The notes beneath the pieces were generated by a model. It ran no database searches and was not told the origin of the DNA. It saw only the letters and a program-made list of their open reading frames with translations. A DNA stretch of 64,000 bases, taken from contig JAUIAO010000009.1 in assembly GCA_030425425.1 (NCBI GenBank), positions 1 through 64,000 on the forward strand, read 5' to 3'. This stretch comes from Bacteroidia bacterium. GTDB lineage: Bacteria > Bacteroidota > Bacteroidia > Cytophagales > Cyclobacteriaceae. Of this stretch, positions 46,745 through 56,767 are shown piece after piece. How positions within the stretch are numbered: the first letter of the stretch is position 1; each line of letters starts with the position of its first letter. The translations under genes and the position numbers were made by a program.

Positions 46745-46772
46745 GCGTTTTGCGTTCAGCGTTCAGCGTTCT
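46745..46772 (-). repeat. four tandem heptamers filling an operon junction
   Basis: On the plus strand GCGTTTT, GCGTTCA, GCGTTCA and GCGTTCT follow each other. The last base overlaps the stop codon of the 2458-aa gene; the other end lies 12 bp before the preferred start of the cadherin gene. Nearly the entire 38-bp junction is made of this array. Confidence 0.75.
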
Positions 46773-49700
46773 CATTTCCAAATTAATTTCTCAGTGAACA
46801 GCTCTCCATCCACTTCGATTCTGACAAAGTAGATTCCAGCGCTGAGCTTACCTCCTTTTACAGATCGGTCGATTTGCACTTCATGTTCTCCTGTTGTCAT
46901 TACCCCAAGATTGGTCACTTTCAATGTTTGACCCATCAGGTTCTGAATAGTCAATGTCACATCACCTGTTTTCACCAGATTCATTCTGAGTGTAGTAGTG
47001 CTTTCACTAGGGTTCGGGTACAATTCGAAACTAATCTTCGGTGTTTCCACACCTAATATGCTTTCAGTTCTCAGCACCACAGGTTCACTGATAGTTCCAT
47101 ATACTCCTTCCGCTTGATTGGTCAGTAGCTGATTTTCAAATGTAATTTCGCTTCCTTCTCTTGCTACTACCGGTATCAATTCGTGAGTAGCCATGTCATT
47201 GCTATATGCTGTCACGAAGAAGTAATAAGCACCCATAAAATCGAGATACTGTGCTTTTCCAACTCCCACTAGCAGGTCATCATCAAACAACCCAATCACA
47301 TCACCATCCTGTACTCCTGCTCCTTCTACTCTGATGATATAGTTGGAATTGAACTCAAATGTTGATGGATTCAATGTCCAGCCATTTGGAAGAATGATTG
47401 ATTCCTCAGCAGGTACTTCAATTCTTGCATTATCATTGGTCACTGGGTATTTCAATGTCTGGCTTCTATCTGTGTAAACAAGATACCCTTGATTCGGTCT
47501 AAGGAAATCCAAACTACCAATCCAACCCTGGAAGTCCACATATTGTGCAAACTCCTTCTGACCTTTGATGATAAAATCCGCTGTGGCAGACAGACTGTTC
47601 AGTGCTTCATTGATCTCCATACCTACAGTAGGTAAGAAACTCACCCAGTTCCATCCAGAATCCAGTTCTACCAAAGTAGTCTCAAAATCTATCGGCATAC
47701 CTTTTACTTCCAGCACGTCATCTGCAGTCAACTTCACTCGATAAGCTCTCGTGCTATCAACTTTGGCCAATGGCCCTACCCATCCAAGACTTGGTACGTA
47801 CTGACTGTATTGGAATTGAGATTTGATCAATGCTCCCCGATCTGTATTTTCCAATGTCCCCAGCACATCGTTTACAGCCGAAGACTCCATGTTCAGATTG
47901 AATGAAAGCCAGTTCCACCCTTCTCCGAGAGCAATCTCCTGTACCACATTATTGGTCACGGTGATAGTAGCCGGATTAGTTGGTGACCCAATGCTGATGC
48001 TGGTCGCGCCAATCTGATAATTCTCTGCTACCTGACCATACAACTGACATCTGCTGGCATCCCAAACTTTGAATTCTACTTGCTCATCGCTAGTGCTGTT
48101 GCTATAGATGGTCATGAATACCAAATAAGGATGCTCACCCGGAATGGCAGCAAGTTCTGGCGCATAAACAACATTGCCTACTCCTCTCAACTCATCATCT
48201 ACAAAAGCTGCCACGATATCAAACTCATCTTCGCTTAACTCACCTCTAATATCCAGCTGACCCGTCAACGTAGTAGAATACTCAAACTGCTTTTCGTTCA
48301 CAGCCCAGGTAGGTTCCTGACAGAGCACTCGCACATCGAAGCGCAATTCTGGGGCACCAAATGAGGTAGCAGCTGTCACCATATCTATGTACTCACCTCC
48401 ACCAATCTGATCACTCACTGTAAAGGTTACATCCTGAGTAGCACCCGGCTGAAGTGTAAAGCTTCTTGGAGTAGCTGTCAACCAACTAGGTAGTGGTGTT
48501 TCATTCAATGTTTGCACATCCAATTCACCACTCATATTGACATTCACAGCAAATGCTCCGTTGTTCTTTAATTGTCTCACAAACTGCGGACTATCTCCTT
48601 CATACCCTATATACTGGATATCTCCACCCAGCCAAGCCAAAGGATTTCGCTGCACGAGGAATTCCCATGTGATAGTCTCAGTCTGTTGGTTACCCAATTC
48701 ATCTGTCATTCCGAGCACATCTACCCGAATCACCTGTCCTTCGATAAACTTGTTCTGAATGTCTGGAACAATGATCAGTTTATTGCCTTCACAAGTGACA
48801 GTCGCATCCATATAAAGACCAGTTTCGGTGTTGCTTAGGGCTACATGATTGGTGCTTCCCTGCACCAAACTCACATCTATCGGCAAGCTGATGATTTCAT
48901 CACAGCTAATAGCCTCCGTGAATTCAATACTGATTTCATCATCAGGGCCGAGTACCTGATCCGCTGGCATTGGTGTACCAAGTACAGCCGGAGGAGTACG
49001 GTCGATCAAACCAGGAAGCACATCCGAAATTCGGGAAGGAATATCCCCTTCGCAGAAAGATACCGCACGGATTTCATATGGCTCATCATCCAACAATTCC
49101 ACATCCCAACTAAAGATGGTGAAACCAGGATCTAGATCTGCTTTGAGGAATTCTACCGCATTGATCCAAGGCTCTCCCTCAAAGTCTTTGCGGTATTGGA
49201 ATTTCACATCCGTCAATTCCGGTCTTTGCAAATCATAATCATTGATGGTCAGGGTCATTCTGTCGCCATCTATGGCGGAGATTACCCAATCCTCACCTGG
49301 ATCAGCGATATTGATAGGGCTACATACCTCTATGAAGTTGACAGAAATATCTACTCGCTGGGCGAATGGTGCCTCGGGATAATTGAATCCGCGAGCCCTT
49401 GCCCATTCTGTTTCACAGCTGGTATAGAAAAACAAAGTAATATTCTCATAATTGAAAGCAAGAGGCCCCTTTTCAACGGTAAGTGTTACTTCCACCTGCT
49501 TGCCGGCATCTATCACGTAGACGATATCTTCATTTCCTGTCAATGGTACACCATTCACTTTCAAAACAGCTCCATCAGGATTGGACTCTGGCAACATAGT
49601 CAGATAATAATCCTGCTGCTCACCGGTTTGGCTGGTATTACCGAGGTTTAAAGTGAACACCGCTGGTTGATCTTCAGGAATATCCACGGCCACATTTTGA

Positions 49701-52700
49701 TCCAGTGTCATCTGCACACCTTCTCTTTTCAGCGTTCTGGTTTCTGGCATTACCAAATCAAAAGCAGCAAGGTAAAAGTCAATGACCCTGTTGGACTCGC
49801 GAAGTTTTTCTTCATTGTTTAAGCCAAGCTCATCAGTGATTGCCTCCACTGCAGCATCCACATCTGTGTAGTCAGAAACCGCATCACCTAAGCCATCCAT
49901 ACCAATAATTCCCAACACTTCGTCTACAGCATCTACCAAAGGATCTACCAACTCAGAACCGCCTGCTTCTGCCAACTGGCTGATTTGCTTATTGAACAAT
50001 TCAGAACCCAGGTCATTGATCAAAGACGAAGTAGGCACATCACCCAGGCCTTTGCCATAATTGTAAATATCTCCTTCGTAGGGACAACTGGATGCCCCAC
50101 TTACCAATTCAAAAACTGGTGTACCGTATACCGGATCTTTCTTGATGTTCACCGTAAAGTTGTCACCAAAGTCATCATCAGAAAGTGTATAACCAACTGT
50201 TCTGGTCAGTTCTCCGGCAGATGCACCGCCCATACCCATGGTTACCTGCATGGTGGTGTTGGTGCCAACCGTGATACCACTATCATCCACAGTCACACCA
50301 GTTTCCTGAGCGATAGTTGCATTCAATCCAATTTCCTTTTGGAAACTGAAGTTGTTGCTGACCGACTCGGTAAACTCTTTATTATACTCGATACCTGCAT
50401 CGAAGGTGATATTTTCTACAAACTCAGCTCTTTCTTTCAAAGCATGGTTCATCATGATCATTCCTTTCCAGCTATTGGCTTCCGTTTTGTCACCCAAAGC
50501 TTCTAACTCTGGAATGATGGTTCCCAATATGTGATCTTCAGAATAAATAAAAGTCGTTGCAAACCCATCAGGCGCCATGATGATTTCTTTATCCAAAACC
50601 ACTTCACAGGTAGAAGCATTAATCTCCATCGTCGTGGCTGCACCATACAATACATTCAATGCCCCACCAATGTACACATCACCATTTGTAGCCGTAGTAC
50701 TGATTCGCTCATTGGTGGTGAAAGTCTGGGTCATTTCATAATCCGTATTCAATGTGGTGGAGTACCCAACTTCCGCCGTGTATTCATTGGTCACTTCCAC
50801 TTCGGTAATCTTTGCTGCTCCCACACCTACTGCAGTACGCACCGTATTACCCAACTGGGCTGTTCCAAATGCGCCCTGGCTCAGATCTGATGCCAAAGCA
50901 AAACTGATCGTATTGGAGAAGGTCTCTCCTTTTTCGATGTACGAAACAGAGTTGTCACCCGGAGGCGCTCTGAGGATCATCATCGGCATTTGTGGCGAAG
51001 TGGTCGCAAAATCCATGTTTCCTGGCAACACCCCAGTCACATACGCATACTGTGTATCTTCCGCAAGGTCACCCAATTCATTGTCAAATGCCACCACCTG
51101 AATTTTCTTCTGGAAAGGTGTACTTCCTCCACTCAAAACATTTGGTGTTCCTCCTCGGAGTTCGTAAGCTGCATATCCATTGCTAAAATCCACTTCCTGC
51201 GCATCTCTGTCGCTGATATCGTCAAATATCCTCAGCTTACCTGATGGAGTGCTGCATCGCTGACCGAAGTAATCCTCAAAAACGAAGATGTCCAGACTCA
51301 CACGTTCATTTTGATCAATCACCGGTAGCCCACAGCTATTGTTTGTAAAAGCTTCCATCTCCACCATTACAGGTGCTCGGTAGCGGAAGAAAATATTTTC
51401 CAAATCGCCATTCACCAATGACACTTCTTTGGCTCCCTGCAAATCAAAATAAGACTGAATCTCTGGATTCTCATGCTCTACATACAATACATAACTCTGC
51501 GGTGGTGCATTTTGAAATTCAAATTCTCCAGTCTCATTGTTAACAATCGCCGTATCCGAATAACAATATGGCTGTGTGGACATGATTACTCGTGCGTTTC
51601 CAATGCCCGGTCCACTGATTGGATAATCACATACTCCCCCAATTACTTTTCCTTTGAGCGTTCGTGCCACATTATCCTCAATGTTGATCCCTGCCAATGG
51701 ACGTACCAATGTTGGTAACTCGATGAATCCCGGAACAAAGGTATGATCCCCGTTTTCAAACGTCAGTATCTGGCCTCTGCTACCTGGCTCGAATTCCACT
51801 TTGAACTTACCATACTCATCCGTATAAGTTTTTGGCAAAGTAGAATTTCCATTTACCATCACTTCCACTCCCTCGGCAAAACAATCCGTGCCCGTATAGC
51901 GAATGAAACCACTCACACCCAATTGGGAAATGTCCTGAAAGTCTACCCGGTCAACCGCCGTTACGGATGGATCGAGTGATACGTTTCTGGCATTTGGATT
52001 AAAGTCGTGTGAGAAAAATTCCACATCTAAAGGAATGTCAGTGCCATCCCAGTTGGCTACCACCGGGTCTCCAGAGGTCTCGATCAACTGAGGATTTTCG
52101 AACGTTGCGTTGAGCTGGTTTGGAGACAGATCAGAAATGAAGGTACCCTGACCATTGCCAAAGTTCCAATAGCCGATCAAACCCTCTATCTGCGCTACGC
52201 CTAACTCATCTAATGGCAACACCTGATTCATCGTGGCGTTGATTTGATTCTGCGTTTTGCCATAATTGAAAATCCGAAATTCATCCAATCGGCCGTCAAA
52301 ATAGCTGTCGCCTGTTTCATTTATATTTGGATTGCTTCGACCGAAAGCAAATCTGGAAGGAACCGGAGTGTTCAAGGATAATGGTGCACCAAATGGATTT
52401 ACCGCTTCTTGCCCGTCGATATACAATCTTAAATCTCCATTACTACTCACGAAAGCCACATGATACCAAAATTCATCATCGTATGTAGCATCTGAAACCA
52501 TCTCCACGGGCAATCCATCAGGCCCATAGGTAGCAAGTACATTGCCTTGAGCGTTCATTTTCAGCTGAGCATATACATTACCCGTTTCTGGGTTAGTGGC
52601 TTCAAACATCACCATATCATTGGACGGATGGTCACCCACTTTGAACCAACCTTCTATGGTAAAGTCACTTCCAAGAGGTAGTCGCTCATTCTGTGCACTG

Positions 52701-54148
52701 ATAAAATCATCTGCTCCATCAAAATCCAATGAAAATCCAATAGACGTGTTTTTCTGTGCGGTCACCTGGAATGTCTGGCCACTGCCATAATAGACTCCCG
52801 CTACGATGTAGTCACCGCCTTCATCGGTGTATGCACCTGCCTGCACAGGTGATAAAAATTCTACTCGCGATACATCACAAATATACCCGTGTACCCTGTC
52901 CTCTACATTGGCGTGCACGCTATAGTCATATACTTTATCTCCGAAACGCTCATCGAATTTCCAGTAGCTCCGCAATCCTGCCTCAATACCAATCAGGGTA
53001 ATGTCATCATACTTTCTAATTTCCTCTCGGGTACGAGCCACGTTCCAAACACGAAACTCGTCCAAATGTCCCTGGAAGTAGCCGCTGAATAGGTTCTTAC
53101 CGTCTTTACCCAATTCGATCTGGCAGGTCTTAGTCACGTCATCATCTGGCGTAGCAACCTCTGCAACGCGCTGACCATTCACATACAAATAAGTAGTCTC
53201 CTTGCCGTAAACAGCAGCAAAGTGATGCCACTTGCGTTCGAAATTATCAGCATTGTAGCTATCCTTAGAAGTGAGCACTGTGGCTGTACCATCACCATTT
53301 CCATCGTGATAGTAGCGCAGCTTGCCATCTTCAGTCAATGAGATTTTCACAATGCTGGTGGTAGTCGCACTATCCAATGCAGAGAAGATCGTTTGTTCTT
53401 TGGCTTCCAGATTTCGGAACCAACCCTCTATGGTGTATATGCTGTCCAACTCTAATACTTCATCGGTGAAGAATACATAGTCATCTACACCATCTAGCTC
53501 CAGAGTACGACCAAGATTTGGCGTTAAAGTGACTTTCACATCCGCCACTGGTGATCCACTCTGAGTAGATACGTTTCCTGTTATACGACCATTAGGATTG
53601 AGGAAACCTATCACTTCCTGAGCGTGGCTCTCACCATACTCATTACTTGTCACAATTTCGTAAGTGTAATACTCTCCAGGGAATACGTTCCAATCCTGAA
53701 AAGTAGTCTGTGACAAAGGCACAGTGGCCATCAGACTTCCATTCCGATAGATTCTGGTAAGTGCATCCGTGACGGGTGCAGCTAGCTGATCGTCGATCAC
53801 TTCCCAATTCACCTCAATGCGGTCCAGGTATTCGCCTTCTGAGGCGGTGGTAAATGGCCCGGTAGGTTCATGATCGTAATAGCCGAGCTGTCCGTAAGTG
53901 ACAATGTTCTGTTCCAGCTCATAACCTGTCTCGCCGATCACCGGCTGACCGATGATCACATTGACCCGATAGTCACGACTAAAGCTGAAGGAAGATCCTC
54001 CACCGGCTTCTGCCCGCTCCACAGTATAGTTAAACTCCTCCTCGCAATCCTGCTGCGCCTGGGCAGGGATGGCAAGGGCGGTAAGTAAGGCCAAACTCCC
54101 AACCCACCGCTGAATGCTTTTCGTTTTAAAAAGTTTCATGCTTGTCAT
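46772..54148 (-). CDS. giant LamG-domain T9SS surface protein (2458 aa)
   Basis: Signal peptide (MKLFKTKSIQRWVGSLALL ... PAQAQ, from Met4 as alternative start at 54139). Domains in order: a fibronectin-like region (about 95-185), LamG/concanavalin-like lectin domains (about 213-410, GRTLELDGVDDYVFF; and about 470-690, FSLDFDGADDFISAQ), carboxypeptidase-regulatory/SpaA-like beta domains (about 725-960), and a Thr/Ser-rich beta region (about 1100-1340). A Big_5-type Ig domain (about 1713-1836), the shared module twice (about 1949-2062 and 2253-2356), a doubled GWNW(L/V)SF domain (about 2073-2240) and a T9SS type A sorting domain (about 2370-2458) follow. It is probably a lectin-like surface component; no enzyme motif is seen. 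It overlaps heptamer repeats at its 3' end. Confidence 0.9.
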   Translation of the reverse strand: MTSMKLFKTKSIQRWVGSLALLTALAIPAQAQQDCEEEFNYTVERAEAGGGSSFSFSRDYRVNVIIGQPVIGETGYELEQNIVTYGQLGYYDHEPTGPFTTASEGEYLDRIEVNWEVIDDQLAAPVTDALTRIYRNGSLMATVPLSQTTFQDWNVFPGEYYTYEIVTSNEYGESHAQEVIGFLNPNGRITGNVSTQSGSPVADVKVTLTPNLGRTLELDGVDDYVFFTDEVLELDSIYTIEGWFRNLEAKEQTIFSALDSATTTSIVKISLTEDGKLRYYHDGNGDGTATVLTSKDSYNADNFERKWHHFAAVYGKETTYLYVNGQRVAEVATPDDDVTKTCQIELGKDGKNLFSGYFQGHLDEFRVWNVARTREEIRKYDDITLIGIEAGLRSYWKFDERFGDKVYDYSVHANVEDRVHGYICDVSRVEFLSPVQAGAYTDEGGDYIVAGVYYGSGQTFQVTAQKNTSIGFSLDFDGADDFISAQNERLPLGSDFTIEGWFKVGDHPSNDMVMFEATNPETGNVYAQLKMNAQGNVLATYGPDGLPVEMVSDATYDDEFWYHVAFVSSNGDLRLYIDGQEAVNPFGAPLSLNTPVPSRFAFGRSNPNINETGDSYFDGRLDEFRIFNYGKTQNQINATMNQVLPLDELGVAQIEGLIGYWNFGNGQGTFISDLSPNQLNATFENPQLIETSGDPVVANWDGTDIPLDVEFFSHDFNPNARNVSLDPSVTAVDRVDFQDISQLGVSGFIRYTGTDCFAEGVEVMVNGNSTLPKTYTDEYGKFKVEFEPGSRGQILTFENGDHTFVPGFIELPTLVRPLAGINIEDNVARTLKGKVIGGVCDYPISGPGIGNARVIMSTQPYCYSDTAIVNNETGEFEFQNAPPQSYVLYVEHENPEIQSYFDLQGAKEVSLVNGDLENIFFRYRAPVMVEMEAFTNNSCGLPVIDQNERVSLDIFVFEDYFGQRCSTPSGKLRIFDDISDRDAQEVDFSNGYAAYELRGGTPNVLSGGSTPFQKKIQVVAFDNELGDLAEDTQYAYVTGVLPGNMDFATTSPQMPMMILRAPPGDNSVSYIEKGETFSNTISFALASDLSQGAFGTAQLGNTVRTAVGVGAAKITEVEVTNEYTAEVGYSTTLNTDYEMTQTFTTNERISTTATNGDVYIGGALNVLYGAATTMEINASTCEVVLDKEIIMAPDGFATTFIYSEDHILGTIIPELEALGDKTEANSWKGMIMMNHALKERAEFVENITFDAGIEYNKEFTESVSNNFSFQKEIGLNATIAQETGVTVDDSGITVGTNTTMQVTMGMGGASAGELTRTVGYTLSDDDFGDNFTVNIKKDPVYGTPVFELVSGASSCPYEGDIYNYGKGLGDVPTSSLINDLGSELFNKQISQLAEAGGSELVDPLVDAVDEVLGIIGMDGLGDAVSDYTDVDAAVEAITDELGLNNEEKLRESNRVIDFYLAAFDLVMPETRTLKREGVQMTLDQNVAVDIPEDQPAVFTLNLGNTSQTGEQQDYYLTMLPESNPDGAVLKVNGVPLTGNEDIVYVIDAGKQVEVTLTVEKGPLAFNYENITLFFYTSCETEWARARGFNYPEAPFAQRVDISVNFIEVCSPINIADPGEDWVISAIDGDRMTLTINDYDLQRPELTDVKFQYRKDFEGEPWINAVEFLKADLDPGFTIFSWDVELLDDEPYEIRAVSFCEGDIPSRISDVLPGLIDRTPPAVLGTPMPADQVLGPDDEISIEFTEAISCDEIISLPIDVSLVQGSTNHVALSNTETGLYMDATVTCEGNKLIIVPDIQNKFIEGQVIRVDVLGMTDELGNQQTETITWEFLVQRNPLAWLGGDIQYIGYEGDSPQFVRQLKNNGAFAVNVNMSGELDVQTLNETPLPSWLTATPRSFTLQPGATQDVTFTVSDQIGGGEYIDMVTAATSFGAPELRFDVRVLCQEPTWAVNEKQFEYSTTLTGQLDIRGELSEDEFDIVAAFVDDELRGVGNVVYAPELAAIPGEHPYLVFMTIYSNSTSDEQVEFKVWDASRCQLYGQVAENYQIGATSISIGSPTNPATITVTNNVVQEIALGEGWNWLSFNLNMESSAVNDVLGTLENTDRGALIKSQFQYSQYVPSLGWVGPLAKVDSTRAYRVKLTADDVLEVKGMPIDFETTLVELDSGWNWVSFLPTVGMEINEALNSLSATADFIIKGQKEFAQYVDFQGWIGSLDFLRPNQGYLVYTDRSQTLKYPVTNDNARIEVPAEESIILPNGWTLNPSTFEFNSNYIIRVEGAGVQDGDVIGLFDDDLLVGVGKAQYLDFMGAYYFFVTAYSNDMATHELIPVVAREGSEITFENQLLTNQAEGVYGTISEPVVLRTESILGVETPKISFELYPNPSESTTTLRMNLVKTGDVTLTIQNLMGQTLKVTNLGVMTTGEHEVQIDRSVKGGKLSAGIYFVRIEVDGELFTEKLIWK

Positions 54149-54157
54149 GGGTTTAGT

Positions 54158-56689
54158 TTATTCCTGACCTAATGTGAATTTTCTTACCAAGATGACATAG
54201 TTTCCTGATGAACTATATGATTGACAATTAGTACTGCCGCTCGGCGTTAGCTCATGGTAATAATTTCCACTGCTGCTACAGCTAAAATCAACACTACTTG
54301 TCCAATAATAACTCGAAGTGGTTGCTACGCTGGTATTGTCAAAAATTGACTGTAGTTCACTTTTGGATGGGATAAACCAATCATCATATCCGTTGATGGT
54401 TGTTCTTAATACCCCTTCAAAATATGAAGTACCAGTAGTAGTAGAGCTATAATTCAATATATTTTGAGTATTGGAATATCCACTGCCGAATGAGGTACTC
54501 GTAGCGCCTCCATAGGAGGCATATCTCAAACTCGTTCCCCCGTACTCATACGCCACATAGACGGTTCCGCCACTGATGGCAAATACGGTTCCGCCACCTC
54601 GCTGATCACCGACTTCTGCCGTGAACAAGTCTAACCTCGCTTCCAGCTCCGCAATTTTATCCAGCAAGAAACCTACGGTCACGAAATCATTGTCGTCTGC
54701 GGTGTATCCAGACACTCGTGGGATGCGTCGAATCAGGATAGTTCGATAATAATTGCTTTGACTTGCGTAGCTGGAATAAGAATTGTAACTGGAGCTGGAA
54801 CCAAAATAGGCATATCGGGAATAGGTTGACCCGCTAGAATATGAACTACTCGTCCAAAGATTATATCCGGTATATGATCCCATGATTTGGGGATAATTGA
54901 TGAAAATACTATCGTATTCCCCCTGTGAGGGTATGTACCAGTCTGTGTAACCTCCAGGCGCATAATTTTGAATGTAATACTCCCAAGTGGAAGAATTTCC
55001 ATCTGGCGAATTTCCAAAGATGGTTTGAGTGTTATCATATCCCGAACCAAAATCAGTTGATGAAGTGAAACTGGTATTATTGTTATTTAATTGGTAAGAG
55101 CTGGTAAAAAATGGATAAGCCACATAGACATAATCATCATCATTGGCGAATACCTTACCACCTCCGAAATCTGATCCTATCGGTTGTACAGGTTCTTCGT
55201 TTAATACCGGTAAATAATTCTGCAAAGCTCCGACTGTCAAAGTAGAGTTGTCATCATATTGAATAATTTCCTCTGTTGGGATCACTTTACGAACCAAAAT
55301 AGTCCGGTAATATTGATCATAGACCCTGCCACTTGAGGTATACCCATCTCTATGAAGCAATAATGAGTAGTATGTGGACATACCCGTATTAGTTATGGTC
55401 CAATAGTATTGACTACTTCCTACACTGGTGTTGTCAAAAACACTTTGTAGTTCATCTCGGGACGGAATAAACCAATCGTCATATCCCTGTGGCCTTTCAT
55501 TTTTCACGATGTTTTCCACTGTTAAGGAATAATCTTCAGCATTGGCACCATCAAATACTTGTTGTGTACCTGACTGGCCTTGACCAAAAGCGGCAGTTGC
55601 AGTCCAAGTGGAGTAATGTGCTGAAATCCTAAGGTTAGCTGTCGTGTATTCATATGCTATGTAGTGATATCCATTGTACTTGGCAAATACGGTACCTCCG
55701 CCATAAGTTGATCCGATAGGCACGTCTATTTCCACATCTGCTGTATCCGGAATATTCGGTGCTAAGTAGCTATTCAAAGTTCCAAGATTCACCAAATCTT
55801 CATCTGATGTGGCGGTACCAGCAGCTTTTACATTTCCAGAGAAAACGACCGTACCATTCGCATTCATGTTCATCACTTCGCTGTAGGTAGAGTCGGCAGG
55901 ATTCCAGTGGCCAAAGCCCAGGTCATTGCCTGTCTTGGCCATCAGCTGGCCACTGTCCAGCAATACATCTTTCCTTACATTCACCCGGCCTGCATTATCT
56001 ATTCGCATGTGGGTAGAGTCCCCAATGTTGAGGTCTATACTTCCTACGCCATCTTCATCCGTATCAGCGGCGATGATTACACTATTGTTGTTACTCAGGT
56101 TGGCCGCTGTACCACCAAAAGCTGTCGTCAGCTTAGTACCATCAGCGAAGGATATTCCTGCACCTTCTTTGTCCAACACAATATCACCACCATTGAGGGT
56201 CAGGTTGCCCGAGTCCAGCTTCATGTCTCCTTTGCCCAGTCGCAAGCTTCCTTCAGCCATGCTGAGGCTACCTTCTTTGATCATCAGGCTGTCCTTGATG
56301 CGTACATCCCCAACACCGGGGAAGTAATTTTCCGCACCAAACACCCCCAGGGCGTAAGGCGCCAATGACAGCTGCATACGCGGGCTGATCTCTGCACGAC
56401 CCTCTATGGCGATACCCAGGTAATAAGTAGTATCAAAGGCAATGTCCAGCACCTCGTAAGTACCGAGTTTGGCCACAAAGAGGCCATTGTGTGTTTCCAG
56501 GCTTGGATGTGTTTCGCTCCAGAGTGCCGTTCCATCGGCCTGCTGATCATAGATGGAGAACACTACTTCGTAGTAGCCATCATCGACCGTGCGGCCTTTT
56601 GGATCGCGCAATACGCCCTGCACGGCAATGGTCTGTGCAGTGGCTGCCAGCCCGGTTAGGAATATCAGAAGGGTAAATAAATGCTTCAT
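54158..56689 (-). CDS. exported protein with three DUF1566/Lcl-type domains (843 aa)
   Basis: The signal peptide MKHLFTLLIFLTGLAATAQ starts at the preferred ATG; 22 upstream codons are also open. An N-terminal domain of about 110 residues (VQGVLRDPKGRTVDDGYYEVVFSIYDQ ... ETHNGLFVAKLG) resembles the collar/tail-fibre-like beginning of many Bacteroidota surface proteins. A beta-repeat region follows, then three copies of a DUF1566-type domain (about 324-468, 502-656 and 691-841), each with GGGTVFA...YVAYEY and DWFIPSRDEL(Q) cores. They are Tyr/Ser/Gly-rich. No T9SS domain or enzyme motif. It is a tandem paralogue of the next upstream gene (same promoter) and lies 9 bp before the 2458-aa gene. 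Confidence 0.85.
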   Translation of the reverse strand: MKHLFTLLIFLTGLAATAQTIAVQGVLRDPKGRTVDDGYYEVVFSIYDQQADGTALWSETHPSLETHNGLFVAKLGTYEVLDIAFDTTYYLGIAIEGRAEISPRMQLSLAPYALGVFGAENYFPGVGDVRIKDSLMIKEGSLSMAEGSLRLGKGDMKLDSGNLTLNGGDIVLDKEGAGISFADGTKLTTAFGGTAANLSNNNSVIIAADTDEDGVGSIDLNIGDSTHMRIDNAGRVNVRKDVLLDSGQLMAKTGNDLGFGHWNPADSTYSEVMNMNANGTVVFSGNVKAAGTATSDEDLVNLGTLNSYLAPNIPDTADVEIDVPIGSTYGGGTVFAKYNGYHYIAYEYTTANLRISAHYSTWTATAAFGQGQSGTQQVFDGANAEDYSLTVENIVKNERPQGYDDWFIPSRDELQSVFDNTSVGSSQYYWTITNTGMSTYYSLLLHRDGYTSSGRVYDQYYRTILVRKVIPTEEIIQYDDNSTLTVGALQNYLPVLNEEPVQPIGSDFGGGKVFANDDDYVYVAYPFFTSSYQLNNNNTSFTSSTDFGSGYDNTQTIFGNSPDGNSSTWEYYIQNYAPGGYTDWYIPSQGEYDSIFINYPQIMGSYTGYNLWTSSSYSSGSTYSRYAYFGSSSSYNSYSSYASQSNYYRTILIRRIPRVSGYTADDNDFVTVGFLLDKIAELEARLDLFTAEVGDQRGGGTVFAISGGTVYVAYEYGGTSLRYASYGGATSTSFGSGYSNTQNILNYSSTTTGTSYFEGVLRTTINGYDDWFIPSKSELQSIFDNTSVATTSSYYWTSSVDFSCSSSGNYYHELTPSGSTNCQSYSSSGNYVILVRKFTLGQE

Positions 56690-56767
56690 AAGTTTGAAAG
56701 AATTAGTGCTCTGAGGAAAAGTATATTTTGTAATGTTTTTATCTGTCTTTTTCATGGTTTGGGCGGT

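Noticed and set aside
46734-46781. ATG at 46781 as the cadherin gene start
   Set aside because: The first 16 codons are tandem heptamer DNA and overlap the previous gene; the signal peptide starts later.
49196-51244. Several long open frames on the plus strand inside the 2458-aa gene (for example 49196-49651 and 49985-50506)
   Set aside because: They run antisense to a clear coding gene with recognisable domains and lack any family resemblance; they reflect codon bias of the real frame.
54733-55050. 105-codon minus-strand frame inside the 843-aa gene
   Set aside because: Out of frame within a DUF1566 domain repeat that translates sensibly in the main frame.
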